Shown here: positions 33,399 to 44,800 of the stretch, piece by piece | How positions within the stretch are numbered: the first letter of the stretch is position 1 | How the letters are laid out: each line of letters begins with the position of its first letter | Assembly (NCBI GenBank): GCA_023105745.1 | Contig: JALGQZ010000008.1 | Location: 44,327,618 to 44,391,617 of the forward strand | Reading direction: 5' to 3' | DNA length: 64,000 nucleotides | Origin: Austropuccinia psidii | Taxonomy: Eukaryota; Basidiomycota; Pucciniomycetes; Pucciniales; Sphaerophragmiaceae | Position numbers and translations under genes: made by a program | The notes under the pieces: model-generated | Seen by the model: only the letters and a program-made list of their open reading frames with translations | Told to the model about the DNA's origin: nothing | Databases searched by the model: none

Positions 33399-34800
33399 TG
33401 TCAGCCTGTGACTCAAAACAAGAGCACAAGCATGACAGCCAATTACCATAAATCAATGGTATAGCCAAGACACCACCAAAACATGGATCTGAGACAAATG
33501 AGCTCAGAAGGTATCAAAAGAAAGAGGAAAATCACATATTTCCAAAAATACAAGTCCCATCATCATATGACAAAGAATAACAAAGTTATTCCTGCTCAAA
33601 GTTGTTGCTGAGCATAAACCTTAATTTTCACCTCTCATCTTAAATGCAGAGGGAGAGGCTTGACCCCATAAAATGTTTTCTCAAAATAAATTTCTATGTC
33701 AGGGCTATCCAATGGTACTAGTCAAACTGAGCTAGTACCAAAATTACAGAAGTTATGACCAAAATAAGGTCAAATATGGGTGAATAAAATATTTACCTCT
33801 CATCTAACTTCTACAGCTTTAGTATGAGATACCTAAAGTAGGGTCTTTTTAGAAAGAACAAAAAAAGGGCTATCTGATGGTGCCATTCATTTTCCCATAT
33901 CTCATCTAGAACAAGAGTTATGGGGCAAACAAGCTCCATACAGTTATTAAGTAAAACATACATATGTACAAAAAAACCGTTTACATGACATCACCTTGCC
34001 ATACTTAATGATAGCCATATCGAATGAGGTACCATTGTGTAGAAAACATCCAGGGCTACAAGATGAACCAACTTTGAGCTTGATATCTCAAAAACTGACA
34101 AAGTTATGGCAGTTTTAAGCTCAAAATCCCACACTTAGACCAATACAGTCTTACTGTGGGATATTCTCCCATATGTATGATTATGAGGTGTCAAATAGAA
34201 AAAGAAGCATGTATATATTTCAATACCTCATAATTAATTCAATACTAGGGTCCCATACAGGTTCTATACAGCATTCTACATGGCATACATGTCACAAGAG
34301 GGCTATGTGGTCCCCAGATGAAAATGTCCACCCTGTATTGGTGAAATCTGCCCAGATGTAGTTTCAAAACCACATCTGAGCCCAATACAGAGCATAAAGG
34401 CACTATGAAAACCACAAGCCAGTACTATGAAGTGAAAAACTCTTCACATCCTCCACATGGATGGTCTAGAGGGCCATTCCACCCCATTTTAGGATAAAAG
34501 GAGGCCTTTTCTCCACCAGAAAAGGTTTCCCCATCCTGATCTTGAATTCCTATGCAGTAAAACATTCAAAAACAGTTATAGTCTTGGAAAATAGCCAGGT
34601 TATACCATAAACTTTATTTTTGTAATCCAACAGGTAAAGCTGCACCCAGGTCTTTCAACAGTGCTCACCACCACTAATAATCATTAGTAAAGCCCTTTAT
34701 TTTTATTAGAACCTATTTTTAACATTATTATCTGTGTCACAGTCATAGTTTAGGTTGTAAATACCCTTTATTATCACCTCTTCATAGACTCACCCTGACA
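33399..34800 (+). repeat. Element B 3' LTR
   Basis: 1402 bp with the same ends as 3923-5321. It is followed by aattc, close to the left flank cattc, and then by resumed element A sequence. Confidence 0.92.
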
Positions 34801-36651
34801 AATTCCATACCGGAAAATAACTATTTAATCATGTATGGAATAGATTTAAATGACAAAAAAAGACAGATAATGAACTAAAGGCAATAATAAGAATAAGAAA
34901 TTTGCATCTTTACCTTTTAAAAGACAAATTACAGTAAATAAAGTATAACAACTTAACTTAGGGTTAGAGAGGTTTAAGTAAGAACAGATTAATGAAGCTG
35001 AATTCAGTCTTCAACTTACTTCAATACAGGAAAATGAACTCCCTTCCTTTTTACATAACCACAAAGAAGCACATGAATCAGACATAGAATCATTGGCGGA
35101 AAGTATTGGTCATTAATTTGACATTATTCTGAACATTAAGAGACCTTATCAACCACTATTAAGATGGCCTGCATACCCAGAAATCCCAAAATAAAGAGAA
35201 GCCCTTGAGCTTCACATTAAAGAGCTCTTGGAACTTGATGTAATAAGAAAGGTTGGACACAATGAAGAAGTAGAAATAACTACACCTGTCATAGTGCTAT
35301 AGAATAATGGAAAATCCAGGATGGTTGGGGACTTTAGAGCTCTAAACACTTACACTTTTCCAGACAGGTATACCATACCAAAAATCCAAATTGCGCTTAC
35401 TCAAATATCTCAAGCAGTATAGATCAGGCCTGTGGATTTCCTGAAGGGATTCCACCAGAACTTAGTGACACCAAGAGCAAGAAAATAATTTAAAATTATT
35501 GTCCATTGTGGAGTGTATGAATAATTGAGGATGCCTTTTGGTATCAAAGATTCACCTTCACACTTCCAAAGAATGATGAATGAAATCTTTCCTGAAGAGC
35601 TTTCAGAAGGATGGTTGATCATTTATATTTATGACATCATTGTCTGTTCTAATACATGGGAAGAACATAGGTATAGATTATCTAGAGTTCTGGGAAAGAT
35701 TATATCCGTTAACAAGAAAATTTCTTAAACAAAATTCCATTATGTATTCAAAGAGCTCAAAGCCCTAGGACATTTGGTATCTGGTCTATCACTTGAAAAT
35801 GAAAAAAATAAATCTGCAGCAGTACTATTGAAGGCTATTCCGCAGAACAAAAATAAAATACATTCATCTATAGGATTTTAGAGATACTACAGGCAGCATA
35901 TTAAGGATTTTTCATCCATAGCAAGACCTCTTTAGAAATTATGTGACAAAGATACAGTATTTGAAATGCCTGTTGATAGAGCTAAAGCCTTTGAATACAT
36001 GAGAAAAGCTGTAACCACTTCTCCAATTCTACCTATTCCAGATTTTAAGTTACCCTTTATGCTTTATATTGATGCATAAGAAGATGGGCTAGGAGCTGAA
36101 CTTTATCAAGTCTAAATTACTAATGACAAACCTGTGGAAGGACACATATGTTTTATATATAGGAAAATAAAACAAGCTGAAGCCAAAACTATTTTACCAC
36201 TGTTAAATCACTTATGAACATAAAAACACCCAACAGACATATTCTCAGATGGCAAATAGCCGTGCAATAACATAGAGGTAATATGAAAATCATGCACAAA
36301 GATGTGAATACTCAAAAGAATGCAGATGGACTGAGAGGATGGGCATTGGAAAAGGAAATTCATAATACTGCTTATTTTCCAGAAGAAGCTTATTCACAAC
36401 TCTCAATAAAAGGAGTAAGTGTTACAGACCTGAGCACTACATTTTTTGAGGAAGTAAGGAAAAGAAATACTCAAGGTAGAAATTGTAGAATCCTATCCCA
36501 ATTACTTAATGAATATTAAAAATATAACTCCTTAATGAATCCCTTGGATGAAATATGGAAGAAGTCATATGATTAAGGAAGATTTCATTTAATTGATGGC
36601 ATTATTTCCCATAGGACTAAACACAAATGTGTCATGACAGTTGTGGACAGG
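34801..36651 (+). pseudogene. Element A RT and RNase H remnants
   Basis: Resumes A after B (NYLIMYGIDLND…). RT pieces are VIRKVGHNEEVEITTPVIV, GDFRALNTYTFPDR and 35525-35728 with MPFGIKDSPSHFQRMM. The catalytic loop there is IIYIYDIIV, with YIDD changed to YIYD. RNase H is represented by LPFMLYIDA near 36060, and the linker by 36283-36519 (HKDVNTQKNADGL). It ends at HKCVMTVVD, where F begins. Many stops are present. Confidence 0.75.
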
Positions 36652-37374
36652 TGTCACAGGGGCTCTTATAAGCAAAGAGGGAGTGGAACTCAGTAAACTA
36701 GAACTCACTTATGGAGGGCTCAGAGGGAGTAATAACTAATAGACTTAAGAGCATAAATAAAATGATATTTCTAATGAAAGTAAATATAAGAGAGCAGAAA
36801 CACCAAGAATAGGAGTAATAATAAAAGAGCCAACCACAAACAAGTAAGAGTGCACTGTTTTAACCTGTAAGAAGGAAATATAAGGGTTAATGAGGATATG
36901 GCCACCACAAATCTACTGAACAGGTAAGAAAATTTAAAGAATAACTAATATATTCCAAAAGTAAGAATCAGAATATTTATTAAACAATAAAGCAAATATA
37001 TTAATTAACTGGGGAAAAGTTCCCAGGGAGAGAAAGAGGGGCTGGTATACATGAGAATCCACCAGCCCTGATCCAAAGATTAATTGTTTTTGAGAGGAAT
37101 ATCAATTTGAGTTTATTTTAATAATACAGATCTTGTGTGGAGGTAAAGGGTCTGTACAGGAGGTATGGTGGAGCTGGGTGATCATACAATTTCAGACTTT
37201 TGAATCCAGCCTGCAAAAGTATTTACAGGCTGTATTGATGAGCCATACTGTATGCATTTTTCAGAAAGAATATTTCCTGAAACTGATTACTGATACACAC
37301 AATGGATTTCTGGTTTTCTGAGTTTGAGTGGGGTTAATATTGAAGACCTTCACCCCTTAGTAGTGGCTGTGACA
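36652..37374 (-). repeat. Element F 3' LTR
   Basis: 723 bp with TGTCAC…TGTGACA ends. It is much shorter than the D and E LTRs (1.5-1.7 kb), mostly in U3. It keeps AGTTAATTAATATA (36997-37010) preceded by CCCC and a GTATACC TATA-like element. Confidence 0.82.
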
Positions 37375-37600
37375 GTATCCCTCTCTTGAAACTGGTGGCC
37401 TCCTGAACACCATAATACCCTACCACTGTTGAGTGTCATCCCCATATCACCCCTTTTTTTCCAAGAATCTTTAAACTTGAAACTGCTTTCCTCTTGATCA
37501 GCATCCTGAAAGTCCCTTGCTTCATCTTCTTTGTTGTTTTGCATCAATCAGTTTCCCCCTTCATTAAGTAAGTAAAGTTTAAATTTAATCAAGTTATCTA
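37375..37600 (-). other. Element F polypurine tract and 3' untranslated start
   Basis: Sense CAAGAGAGGGATAC precedes the LTR. The adjacent CACCAGTTTC…AGGAGG segment matches the corresponding place in D (21561-21600). The similarity fades by about 37450. Confidence 0.6.
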
Positions 37601-38839
37601 TCCCTTGAGTTATTCCTTTCCCAAATTTTTCTTGCTTCATTGGCCTTGGGTTGTATCTAAAAATAAATTCTGCCAAGCTCTTTAGCTTGTAATTTGGTGA
37701 ATAATGGCTATATGGCTATATAACCTTGCAAGGTTGGGTCCTTGCCATTTTTATGGAAATTTTGGGGTTGCTATGGTCTACAGTATATAATATGCATCCT
37801 GTAGTCTGTGGTCTGTGGGGGCTGTTGGAGCCCCCCTGGGCCCCAATTTGTTGGGGTTCCAGGGGTCCAAAGGACCCATTTGGGTGATTTTGACCCATAT
37901 GGCCTGGACCTATTGAGGGTGGTCTAGGACCATAAAGAAGAGTGGACTACCCAGAGTTGAAGGGGAGGTCCTGGCTTGTTGATTGGGGTGAAAAACAGTT
38001 TTGGAGCCCCATATTGAGGACCTTGAGGGGGCCATAAATGAAGTTATGGCACCAGAACCTTGATGTCCTTCAGGATCAATATGCATATCTGACTGGGGTG
38101 ATTTGATTAAATAACTGTAGAAATGAGTGCCAAAATGACTGAAATAACTTAATCTGTACCTTCTGTGCCTCCACAATCTATCATTTGTGGTTCTGGCATC
38201 TTCAGTCAATTGGGTTAACCCTGGTACATGACTTCCCCAGGCAACTTTGATCCCTTTCAAAAAAATGATGGGTAAAAGGAAGTTTAACTCTTGAGACCTC
38301 CTTGTACTTAGTGCTTGATGAAGCGTAAACAGTTTTTGGAACAATTTAATCCTTGATCTTCAAAGTTCCATTATTGTTTTGTTGGGAATAAACCATGTAA
38401 ACGTCCAAGGGTACCACTTTCCAACATCAAGAGATATTTGAGGAGAAAGAAGGATGGGCCTTTTGGGAAAGAGTTCCCAGTATCTGAGACCCCTAATACC
38501 AATGGTAAATCAGGTTGTTCCAGTTGTAAGTGCTGTTATTTTCTTGTTTGACTTGATACTGATGGCTTGATTTAGTTACTGGATCTAGGAAGAGGGAGGT
38601 TCCAAGGTGGAAAAATGTTGGAGGGCCATTACCACTTGTGGTAGAATAATTTACTACAGCTCAGAGGTACCCATATCCAGAATGAAAAATCAAGATGTGG
38701 TGAAAAGAATAAAATGAATTTCTGATTCACCAACCAATCCAGATGCTGAAGGAAGTGACAGATTGGATGGTGAAGAAGTTGAGGTGCTAAATTCAATAAT
38801 TGGCCACTCTTTAAGTACTTCATCCACTCAACCTCCTTG
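37601..38839 (+). other. Unassigned stretch in F, possibly LTR and leader of the family 4 piece K
   Basis: No coding region. It has a GC-richer part around 37800-37910 (CCCCTGGGCCCC, GGGGTTCCAGGGGTCC) and otherwise AT-rich sequence. Because a family 4 gag start follows at 38840, this may be its 5' LTR and leader, but I found no clear boundaries. Confidence 0.3.
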
Positions 38840-39345
38840 AAAAAATCTTCATAGTCAATTAATCCCCAGTACCCCAAGAGAATTACAGACTTTCCTTTCC
38901 AATTTCTCATCTTCAGTTCCACCTTCTTCAACTAAATCCTCCACTGCCTGGCCTGTCCAAGCTTCACCAATGAAGCCATCCCCCATCCCACAGTCCAGTC
39001 CATCACCAGCCCTCACCTACCAACAATTTCAACCTGTAGCCAGCCCCAGAAGAAGGAGAGAAAATTGGTCACCTTTGCCATTTCAGAAACTCAAGTGTTT
39101 CAAAATAGAAATAATTGTCCAATCATGGCTACCAGAGAAGATACAAATGTGGGGAATGAAGGTTGAGATGCTGTGGCCAGGTTGTTCATAAAGGTTGATA
39201 AAAATAGTAGGGAGGTGATTATGTATGCCAATGATAGAATTATTCTTGGTAGTTCTTCTGAAGAGATGGCTGCTAAGTTTGCCTGGTATGAAGATAAATA
39301 GATGAACAATTTCCAGAGAACTGTTGATTATTTTGGTAAGGATAA
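38840..39345 (+). pseudogene. K: family 4 retrotransposon gag N-terminal fragment
   Basis: The frame through NNCPIMATREDTNVGNEG, a stop, then DAVARLFIKVDKNSREVIMY, ANDRIILGSSSEEMAAKFAW and YEDK ends in FGKDN-stop near 39348. I recall a closely similar N-terminal gag ORF repeated in rust genomes (memory, unverified). A Pro/Ser-rich segment precedes it in another frame (38970-39191). It lies on the plus strand inside minus-strand F, so it was inserted into F's 3' untranslated region. Only this end is present. Confidence 0.5.
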
Positions 39346-39879
39346 CTAGTTTTTTTGGCTTTGTTTGTGTTTGTTTTGTCTTTGTTACCAACTATTATTG
39401 ATACAAAAAATAAAAATATAACCTCCAAATACAGGATATGAGAGGGGATTCTTCTGCTTTGATAAAGAAATAAAATCAACAAGAATTATAAAAGTAAAGG
39501 AATAGGAAAATCAAAAGACTTCAGAGAGAAAGAGAGTAAATAAAAAGAAATAAAAGAAAATTCTTGGAGGTGTCCTTGAGGCGAGTTTCTTGAATTTGGC
39601 CATAGTTTTTCTGTAAGATAAAAAGCCAAGAATTTGATGTGCAAAGAGTGGGAAAGGTGTTGTTTTACAAGTAGAAACCCTCAGAGATGGAGCTTACTTC
39701 AATAGCTTCCACTCCACACAAAACCCATGAAAGAACAGAACAATGTTTTCCATAAATGATTTGATTTAAGGAATGTCTTGAATAATGATTAATGGCACAA
39801 ATAAGAAAAAGAATTTGGCCAAATATTGATGAAAAGGTCCATATCTGAGGGTATTGACATTGCAAGGCCTTCTGAATAT
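39346..39879. other. Noncoding stretch inside F, unassigned
   Basis: AT-rich, with only short chance open frames. Probably the rest of the K insert and decayed F untranslated sequence. The right boundary of K is not visible. Confidence 0.3.
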
Positions 39880-40846
39880 TTCCAAAGAATTGATAAGTGC
39901 TCACAAAGTGGCCAAGGTGATGCTCAAATTTTATTTGGGTAGAATACCCCCTTGAAGGTGCATGCTAGGAGAGGAACGTATTCTTATAAATTCTACTCCC
40001 CACCCAGCACCATAAATTCAAACTCGTGAGTAATTTGGGCCAGGCTTGTCAGGATACAGAGTGTGGAAATCTTTGACAGGGTCCAGTGAGCTGGTAAGGG
40101 TGGAAGCTGGCTCCCAAGTTTCTCTTTTTGGGTCTCCACTGAATCCTCTCCACTAAAAAAGATACCATAATTTAACTCTTTTTAGTTTAGAGTCCAGAAC
40201 CTGAAACACTTCCCAGTCCTCTTTCTCTTCCACTATGACTGGCGGTGGAGGAAATTGGTGTTGGTTTGGGATAGTTGAGTGTTTGACTGGTTCTAACAAG
40301 GACACATGGAAGACAGGGTGAACTGAATCCCATTTTTGAGGAAACTTGAGGTGGTAATAATGACTGCCGATTTTCTCTAAGACTTCAAAGGGTCCCAAAT
40401 GTTTTTCTGAGAGCTTCTTGGTGGGCCTTTTAGTTTTTTTATTCTTTGAGGCTAGCCATTCTTTGTCCCCATGTTGGAGATCAAGTGGAATTGCCCTATT
40501 TCTATTGAAATACTTTTTAAAATGCTTTATTTCTGACTTCAATTTTTCTTTGACAGCTTTCTGTACTGATTGGAGTTTGGTTGATAAATTTTCATCAGGT
40601 GTGTCTTGAGAAATGTGAGTTTAATCAAAGCTGGGATTTCCTCAATAAATGGTGAAAAAGGGTGATTGTTTTGTTGACGAGTGTTCTGAATTATTGTAGG
40701 CAAATTTGGTCAGAGGGAGATAGATGTGCCAGTAATGTTGATGGTAAGTGACATGCATATGAAGATACTGTTCTAGAATCTGATTTAACCTCTCTGTCTA
40801 TCCACCTGTTTCATGGTGAAAGGAAGTTGAAAGGTTTCATTAAAAT
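39880..40846 (-). pseudogene. Element F integrase C-terminus and chromodomain, plus 3' untranslated motif
   Basis: The 3' untranslated motif (39900-40015) matches the D and E motif. The open segment 40153-40542 reads MKSEIKHFKKYFNRNRAIPL and continues with the GPFEVLEKIGSHYYHLKFPQ stretch, HPVFHVSLLEPVKH and DWEVFQVLDSKLKRVKLWYL. These are the integrase C-terminal (GPF/Y) module and the start of a chromodomain, homologous to D (22366-22950). The chromodomain's WEP end is readable in another frame (40080-40150). Sequence upstream on the minus strand stops at about 40846. Confidence 0.75.
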
Positions 40847-41850
40847 GTCACAAAGATGACACAGATATGGACACAGCCATAATAATATGGAATAAAGCTA
40901 CTAGCCATACAGCATTACTCCAAAATATAATATGCTATAGAGATCCCAAATTAACTTCAGCCTTATGGAAAAACATCCATAAATTGTTTGGCACAAAGTA
41001 ATGATTCTCAAAAGAATATTACCCTAAAACTGATGGACTGCCAGAGAAAATGATACAAACTCTAGAGCACATGATAAGAAGATTATGTGCTTATGGCTTA
41101 GATTTCAAAGAATCTGATGGTCTTACCAATTATTGGTGTACTATAATACCAGCTCTAGAGCTTGTATATAAGACATCAATTCATTCTTCAACTGGTAAAA
41201 CACCTGCAATGTTGGAAAAATGCTTGAATCCAAGACTACCCTATGACACTCTTAAAAAGGACTTGGTTGATCTACATTCAACAGAAATAAGTCCTAAATT
41301 AATTTTTTACAAAGAAATCATGAAAATAGATTTATTCAAGATTCTTTCAAATATGCAAAAGAAATATGGGAAAAAAGTCACAAGCCACCTAATTTAAAGA
41401 TAGGAGACTTAGTATTAATATCAAATTTGGACTTGAAAAATATTAAAGGACCAAAGAAACTAAAATATTCCTTTTCAGGAACTTTTATTATAAGAGCCCT
41501 GCATGGCCCTAATACTGTAAAATTGGAATTAGCAGGTGAATTAATGAAAAAAAACCCAGATTTCCCTTTAAGTCTGATAAAACCTCACAGTTCAAGTGAT
41601 AAGGAATTGCTTCCCATAATAAATAAGCCACCACTTGAAATTCCCCCTCTAGAGGAAGGAGAAGAAAAGAAAATTGTGAAAGTCCTTGAATAAAGATGGA
41701 CAAGAAACAAGAAAGAAAGGGAATACCTTGTGAGGTACAGAAAACCAACTAAAGAAGATGTATGGATACTTGAGAAAGATATAATTAATTCTCATAGAAT
41801 ATTGAAGAGGTCCAGACATGAAGGAAGACTAAAAGAATAAGAAAATTAAG
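40846..41850 (+). pseudogene. Element A integrase and chromodomain-like tail
   Basis: Resumes A at CHKDDTDMDTA. YRDPKLTSALW and TDGLPEKMIQTLEHMIRRLC (41050-41397) cover the second Asp and the Glu of the integrase triad. The C-terminal module follows at 41427-41693 (LKNIKGPKKLKYSFSGTFII). After a stop, REYLVRYRKPTKEDVWILEK matches the chromodomain-like tail of family 2. Stops and a frameshift inactivate it. Confidence 0.75.
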
Positions 41851-41960
41851 AATTATTGAGCTTCAAGACTAAAAAAGTCTATTGAAGAGGTAGGACAGTG
41901 GATGATACCCTAACCGAATATATCAGACTGTTATACAATATTTTTTTGGTGGTAGGAAAT
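41851..41960 (+). other. Element A 3' untranslated segment
   Basis: About 110 bp between the tail stop and the LTR. It ends in a G-rich GGTGGTAGGAAAT that could be a decayed polypurine tract. Confidence 0.4.
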
Positions 41961-43729
41961 TTGGGCATTTGAGATATGACTAAATATCCAAGAAAGTCAT
42001 AAAAAAACTTTACAAAACTTTTTTTAACAATGAGAATTGAAATTATGATCTTAAAATAAGTAAAAATGTGATAAAAAGGAATAAATTCTTGATTATATAA
42101 GAAAACAATGAATAAAAATGTGCAATAAATTGAACAATTATATTCTTCATAAAATATTCAATATATGAAATTTATATTCCATATCTGTAAAACCAATACT
42201 TATTGAGATAACCTGGGTATATGCACTTTTAGGATCTGTGCATATATTCATGGTTTTTAGCTCATAAACTTTGCATTAAAAATGGTAAAGAGTTGATTAA
42301 CAATAAAGTTACCACTAAATAACTTGAGTAATAAAGATATAAATGTTATTTGGAAAGCTATAAAAAAGGCTGAAAAGTACAAGGGGATATTGGGAAAAAT
42401 AGAAATAGCTGTTGACCACTTTAAATTAAAAGTGGTCCAAACTTGAAAAATGAGAAATTAGGATTTTAATATCTTATACATGAAGAATGTTTTAATTTTT
42501 ATCATGATATTCAAGGTAAAAATCTATGGAATCATGTTTTGAAGTGCATAATAGTAAATTTCGACAGAAAAGATGAGTTATAAGAAAAATCATCAAACAT
42601 AGAGTTTTGATGACTTTATAATTTAATTTTGTAATCTTAGTAAAGAGATTCCAAGCTATCAGAATTCACTGTATGAATTTCTGTAGTTTGAAAAAATTAA
42701 AAGGTATTAAGGATCAAAGTTTAGGCTTAAAAATGATCATTTATGATTATTAACTCTAATCTTATTTCAAGTTTAACAGTTGAATAATGAATAGAACTTG
42801 TGCATATTAGTATTTTATGATTAAAAATACTAAAATACACAGAAAGAAATTATTTTACAACCTTATGATGTCATCAAATTAGAGCTACAGTGATAACCCT
42901 AAAAATGGAGTAATAATGAGATAAAAACCTTCAATAATGATGCAATCATCACCAAAAATTGAAATAATAATTAATAAAAGTAGATATCATCATAACACCT
43001 CTACTAGAAGGAAGGATCTTTACTATAAAGGAACCTCCTCTTCCTCTGTTCCCCCCTCAGATGCTACAAATACAATAATAACATCAAATAAAAGGTAAAT
43101 TTCATGAGTCTTTGATATAGAGCTCTTATGATATGAATCATCAAAGTTTTATCTAATATTAATCACTATTTTATATTTGATAATATAGATTTTTTATTTT
43201 AATTTTTTGAATTCTCTTAAAAATCTCTAATTCCATGTAAAAATATTTAAATTTGTAATTCTCTCTATTTTTTATTGTAAATAAAATTTGAATAAGTTGT
43301 ATTTACATTATTAGGCATGAATCTATCCAAAATTAGTATATCAAGCTTTAAAAGTAGGCCATTTCTTCCTATTATAATATCTCTTCTATTTATTATTATT
43401 TCTAATAATTCTTTTATTTATATAAATAGTATTTATATTAATCTAAAGCTTTAATATTAGTAATATTATTTTTATAACTTGTTTTTTTATTATTAAATCA
43501 CAATTTCTCATGCAATTATTATTTTTTGGTAACAATAATAAATTTCCATAAATATATGATGCCTTATAATATACTTTATATTAATTTATTTATTGATATA
43601 ATATCAATAATTTTACGCCATAGCTACAATATATTGTTAATCTTATTGCTCATTAAATTAGGAAGTCCAGAGTAAAATAAGTAAAGTATTAGTAATTTTT
43701 ACTTATTTTTTCATAGTAAAAGCTTATCA
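41961..43729 (+). repeat. Element A 3' LTR (approximate ends)
   Basis: The start (…GCATTTGAGATATGAC) and end (…ATTTTTACTTATTTTTTCATAG…) match the reverse complement of solo LTR H (13859-15827). It is strongly AT-rich with no gene. The terminal bases are decayed, so the ends are within a few bases. Confidence 0.7.
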
Positions 43730-44800
43730 TTATTTAGAACTCAACAATCTTTTGTTATGAATTACTGAAAGAAAGATGTCTTTAAATAGCCACCAAGAGG
43801 TATTTGAATTATGCAAAAGAATCATTTCTCTGAAAACATGCTTATGTTAGACCAGGAATAGGTGAGTGAATTTAAAATTGATTTTCCATAATTTATGCCA
43901 GAAACAGATCCACAGAATAAAAGAACAAATCCTGGTAAATGGGTTTGGGGAGGTTGGTCTCATGGGGATTGGATAAGAATCTGCTGGTAAATAGAAACGC
44001 TGTACATATTCCAGGTTTCCTGGGGCATTAGTATTGTTATCCAATTTGGGTTTTTGAAGAAACCCTTGGAAATAACAGGAACATTTTTCTCACTCATAGT
44101 TCTGTAAAAAGAAGCTTACTAGTACTGACTATAATATTGATGAATCATCTTTATGTAAGGGGTTCACCCTGTATATTAAGATAGGGGTATAAGTGGTTGT
44201 GATAGTACTCCCCACTTTGAGATAGTGGGCTTCTGAGTCCCTACATAAATAACTCTTTTATGAAGAAAATCCAAAAGGATAGTTTGAATAATAGCTTATG
44301 AGTTTTATTCATGATTAGAAAGTGATAAATGTGATTCAATAGCTCAAAGGAAGTACTAAATGTTACTTTAAAATTGGATTCTGATCCCAAAAATTGAATT
44401 TGACCCAAAAAATTCAAATTAGAGAAAATAATGAAGATTAAATTAAAAAGTACAAATACCAGTGAAATTTGAAAAGGGCTTCTAAGTATTGGAATTGTTG
44501 ATTTATTGGTTGATACTTCTCAAAATAAATGTAACTCTTGGCTTATGGAGGGGCTAAACTAATATTATGAATATCTAGAAAACTATCTGAAGGGAATTCC
44601 AAAAGAGAAACTTATTATCATAGCTTGCACCACCCACAAAGCACTATATTGATACATAAAAAAATAAAACTGAAGAATTTTTCCAATAAAAAGTTTCTTG
44701 TCAAAAAAATCATCAAAATAAAAACCAAAGCTATGATTGTAGGGAATATAAAATATTCATGTTCAAAAAATATTTTAAGTTTATGAAATATGGCAATGGT
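43730..44800 (-). mobile_element. I: decayed family 3 3' end
   Basis: Plus-strand TTGTGATAGTACTCCCCACTT at about 44203-44223 matches the D LTR end plus polypurine tract. The stretch 44590-44690 (GAGAAACTTATTATCATAGC…CACTAT…AAATAAAACTGAAG) matches the duplicated 3' untranslated motif of D near 22050-22110. The LTR body would lie to the left (43730-44208) and is very degraded. Minus orientation, no open frame. Confidence 0.55.

Larger units (their letters stand above)
3923..34800 (+). mobile_element. Element B: complete but dead family 2 Ty3/Gypsy retrotransposon, interrupted by C
   Basis: The 5' LTR is 3923-5321 and the 3' LTR is 33399-34800 (1399 and 1402 bp). The internal region is 5322-12059 plus 33303-33398. 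Flanking pentamers are cattc on the left and aattc on the right, a target duplication with one mismatch. Internal order is gag, protease, RT, RNase H, integrase, chromodomain-like tail. Many in-frame stops and frameshifts, plus lost catalytic residues in protease (DSG to YSG) and RT (YIDD to YIDK), make it non-functional. Confidence 0.88.
36652..40845 (-). mobile_element. Element F: 5'-truncated family 3 chromovirus inside A, holding a family 4 piece
   Basis: The 3' LTR (36652-37374), polypurine tract, 3' untranslated pieces and the integrase-chromodomain end (about 40020-40845) are present on the minus strand. Gag, PR, RT, RNase H and the 5' LTR are missing. At about 40846 the sequence switches to A integrase. 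A lacks roughly 0.3 kb between HKCVMTVVD (36650) and CHKDDTDMDT (40850), so one deletion removed F's 5' part together with part of A. Confidence 0.8.
1..43729 (+). mobile_element. Element A: degenerate family 1 Ty3/Gypsy retrotransposon (host of the nest), left end outside window
   Basis: This is the outermost and oldest layer of the nest. Its parts in order are a partial 5' LTR (1-812), primer-binding site, gag remnant (1041-3520), protease remnant (3525-3922), reverse transcriptase and RNase H remnants (34801-36651), integrase and chromodomain-like remnants (40846-41850) and a 3' LTR (about 41961-43729). B interrupts it at 3923 and F at 36652. The gag-PR-RT-RH-IN order is that of Ty3/Gypsy (Metaviridae). 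Every domain carries stops or frameshifts, so the copy is dead. The protein fragments match a pol I recall as highly repeated in Austropuccinia psidii (memory only). Confidence 0.8.

Noticed and set aside
38970..39191. Pro/Ser-rich 73-residue ORF as a secreted effector
   Set aside because: No signal peptide is visible, and the adjacent frame carries a retroelement gag-like segment. It is better explained as part of that decayed gag.
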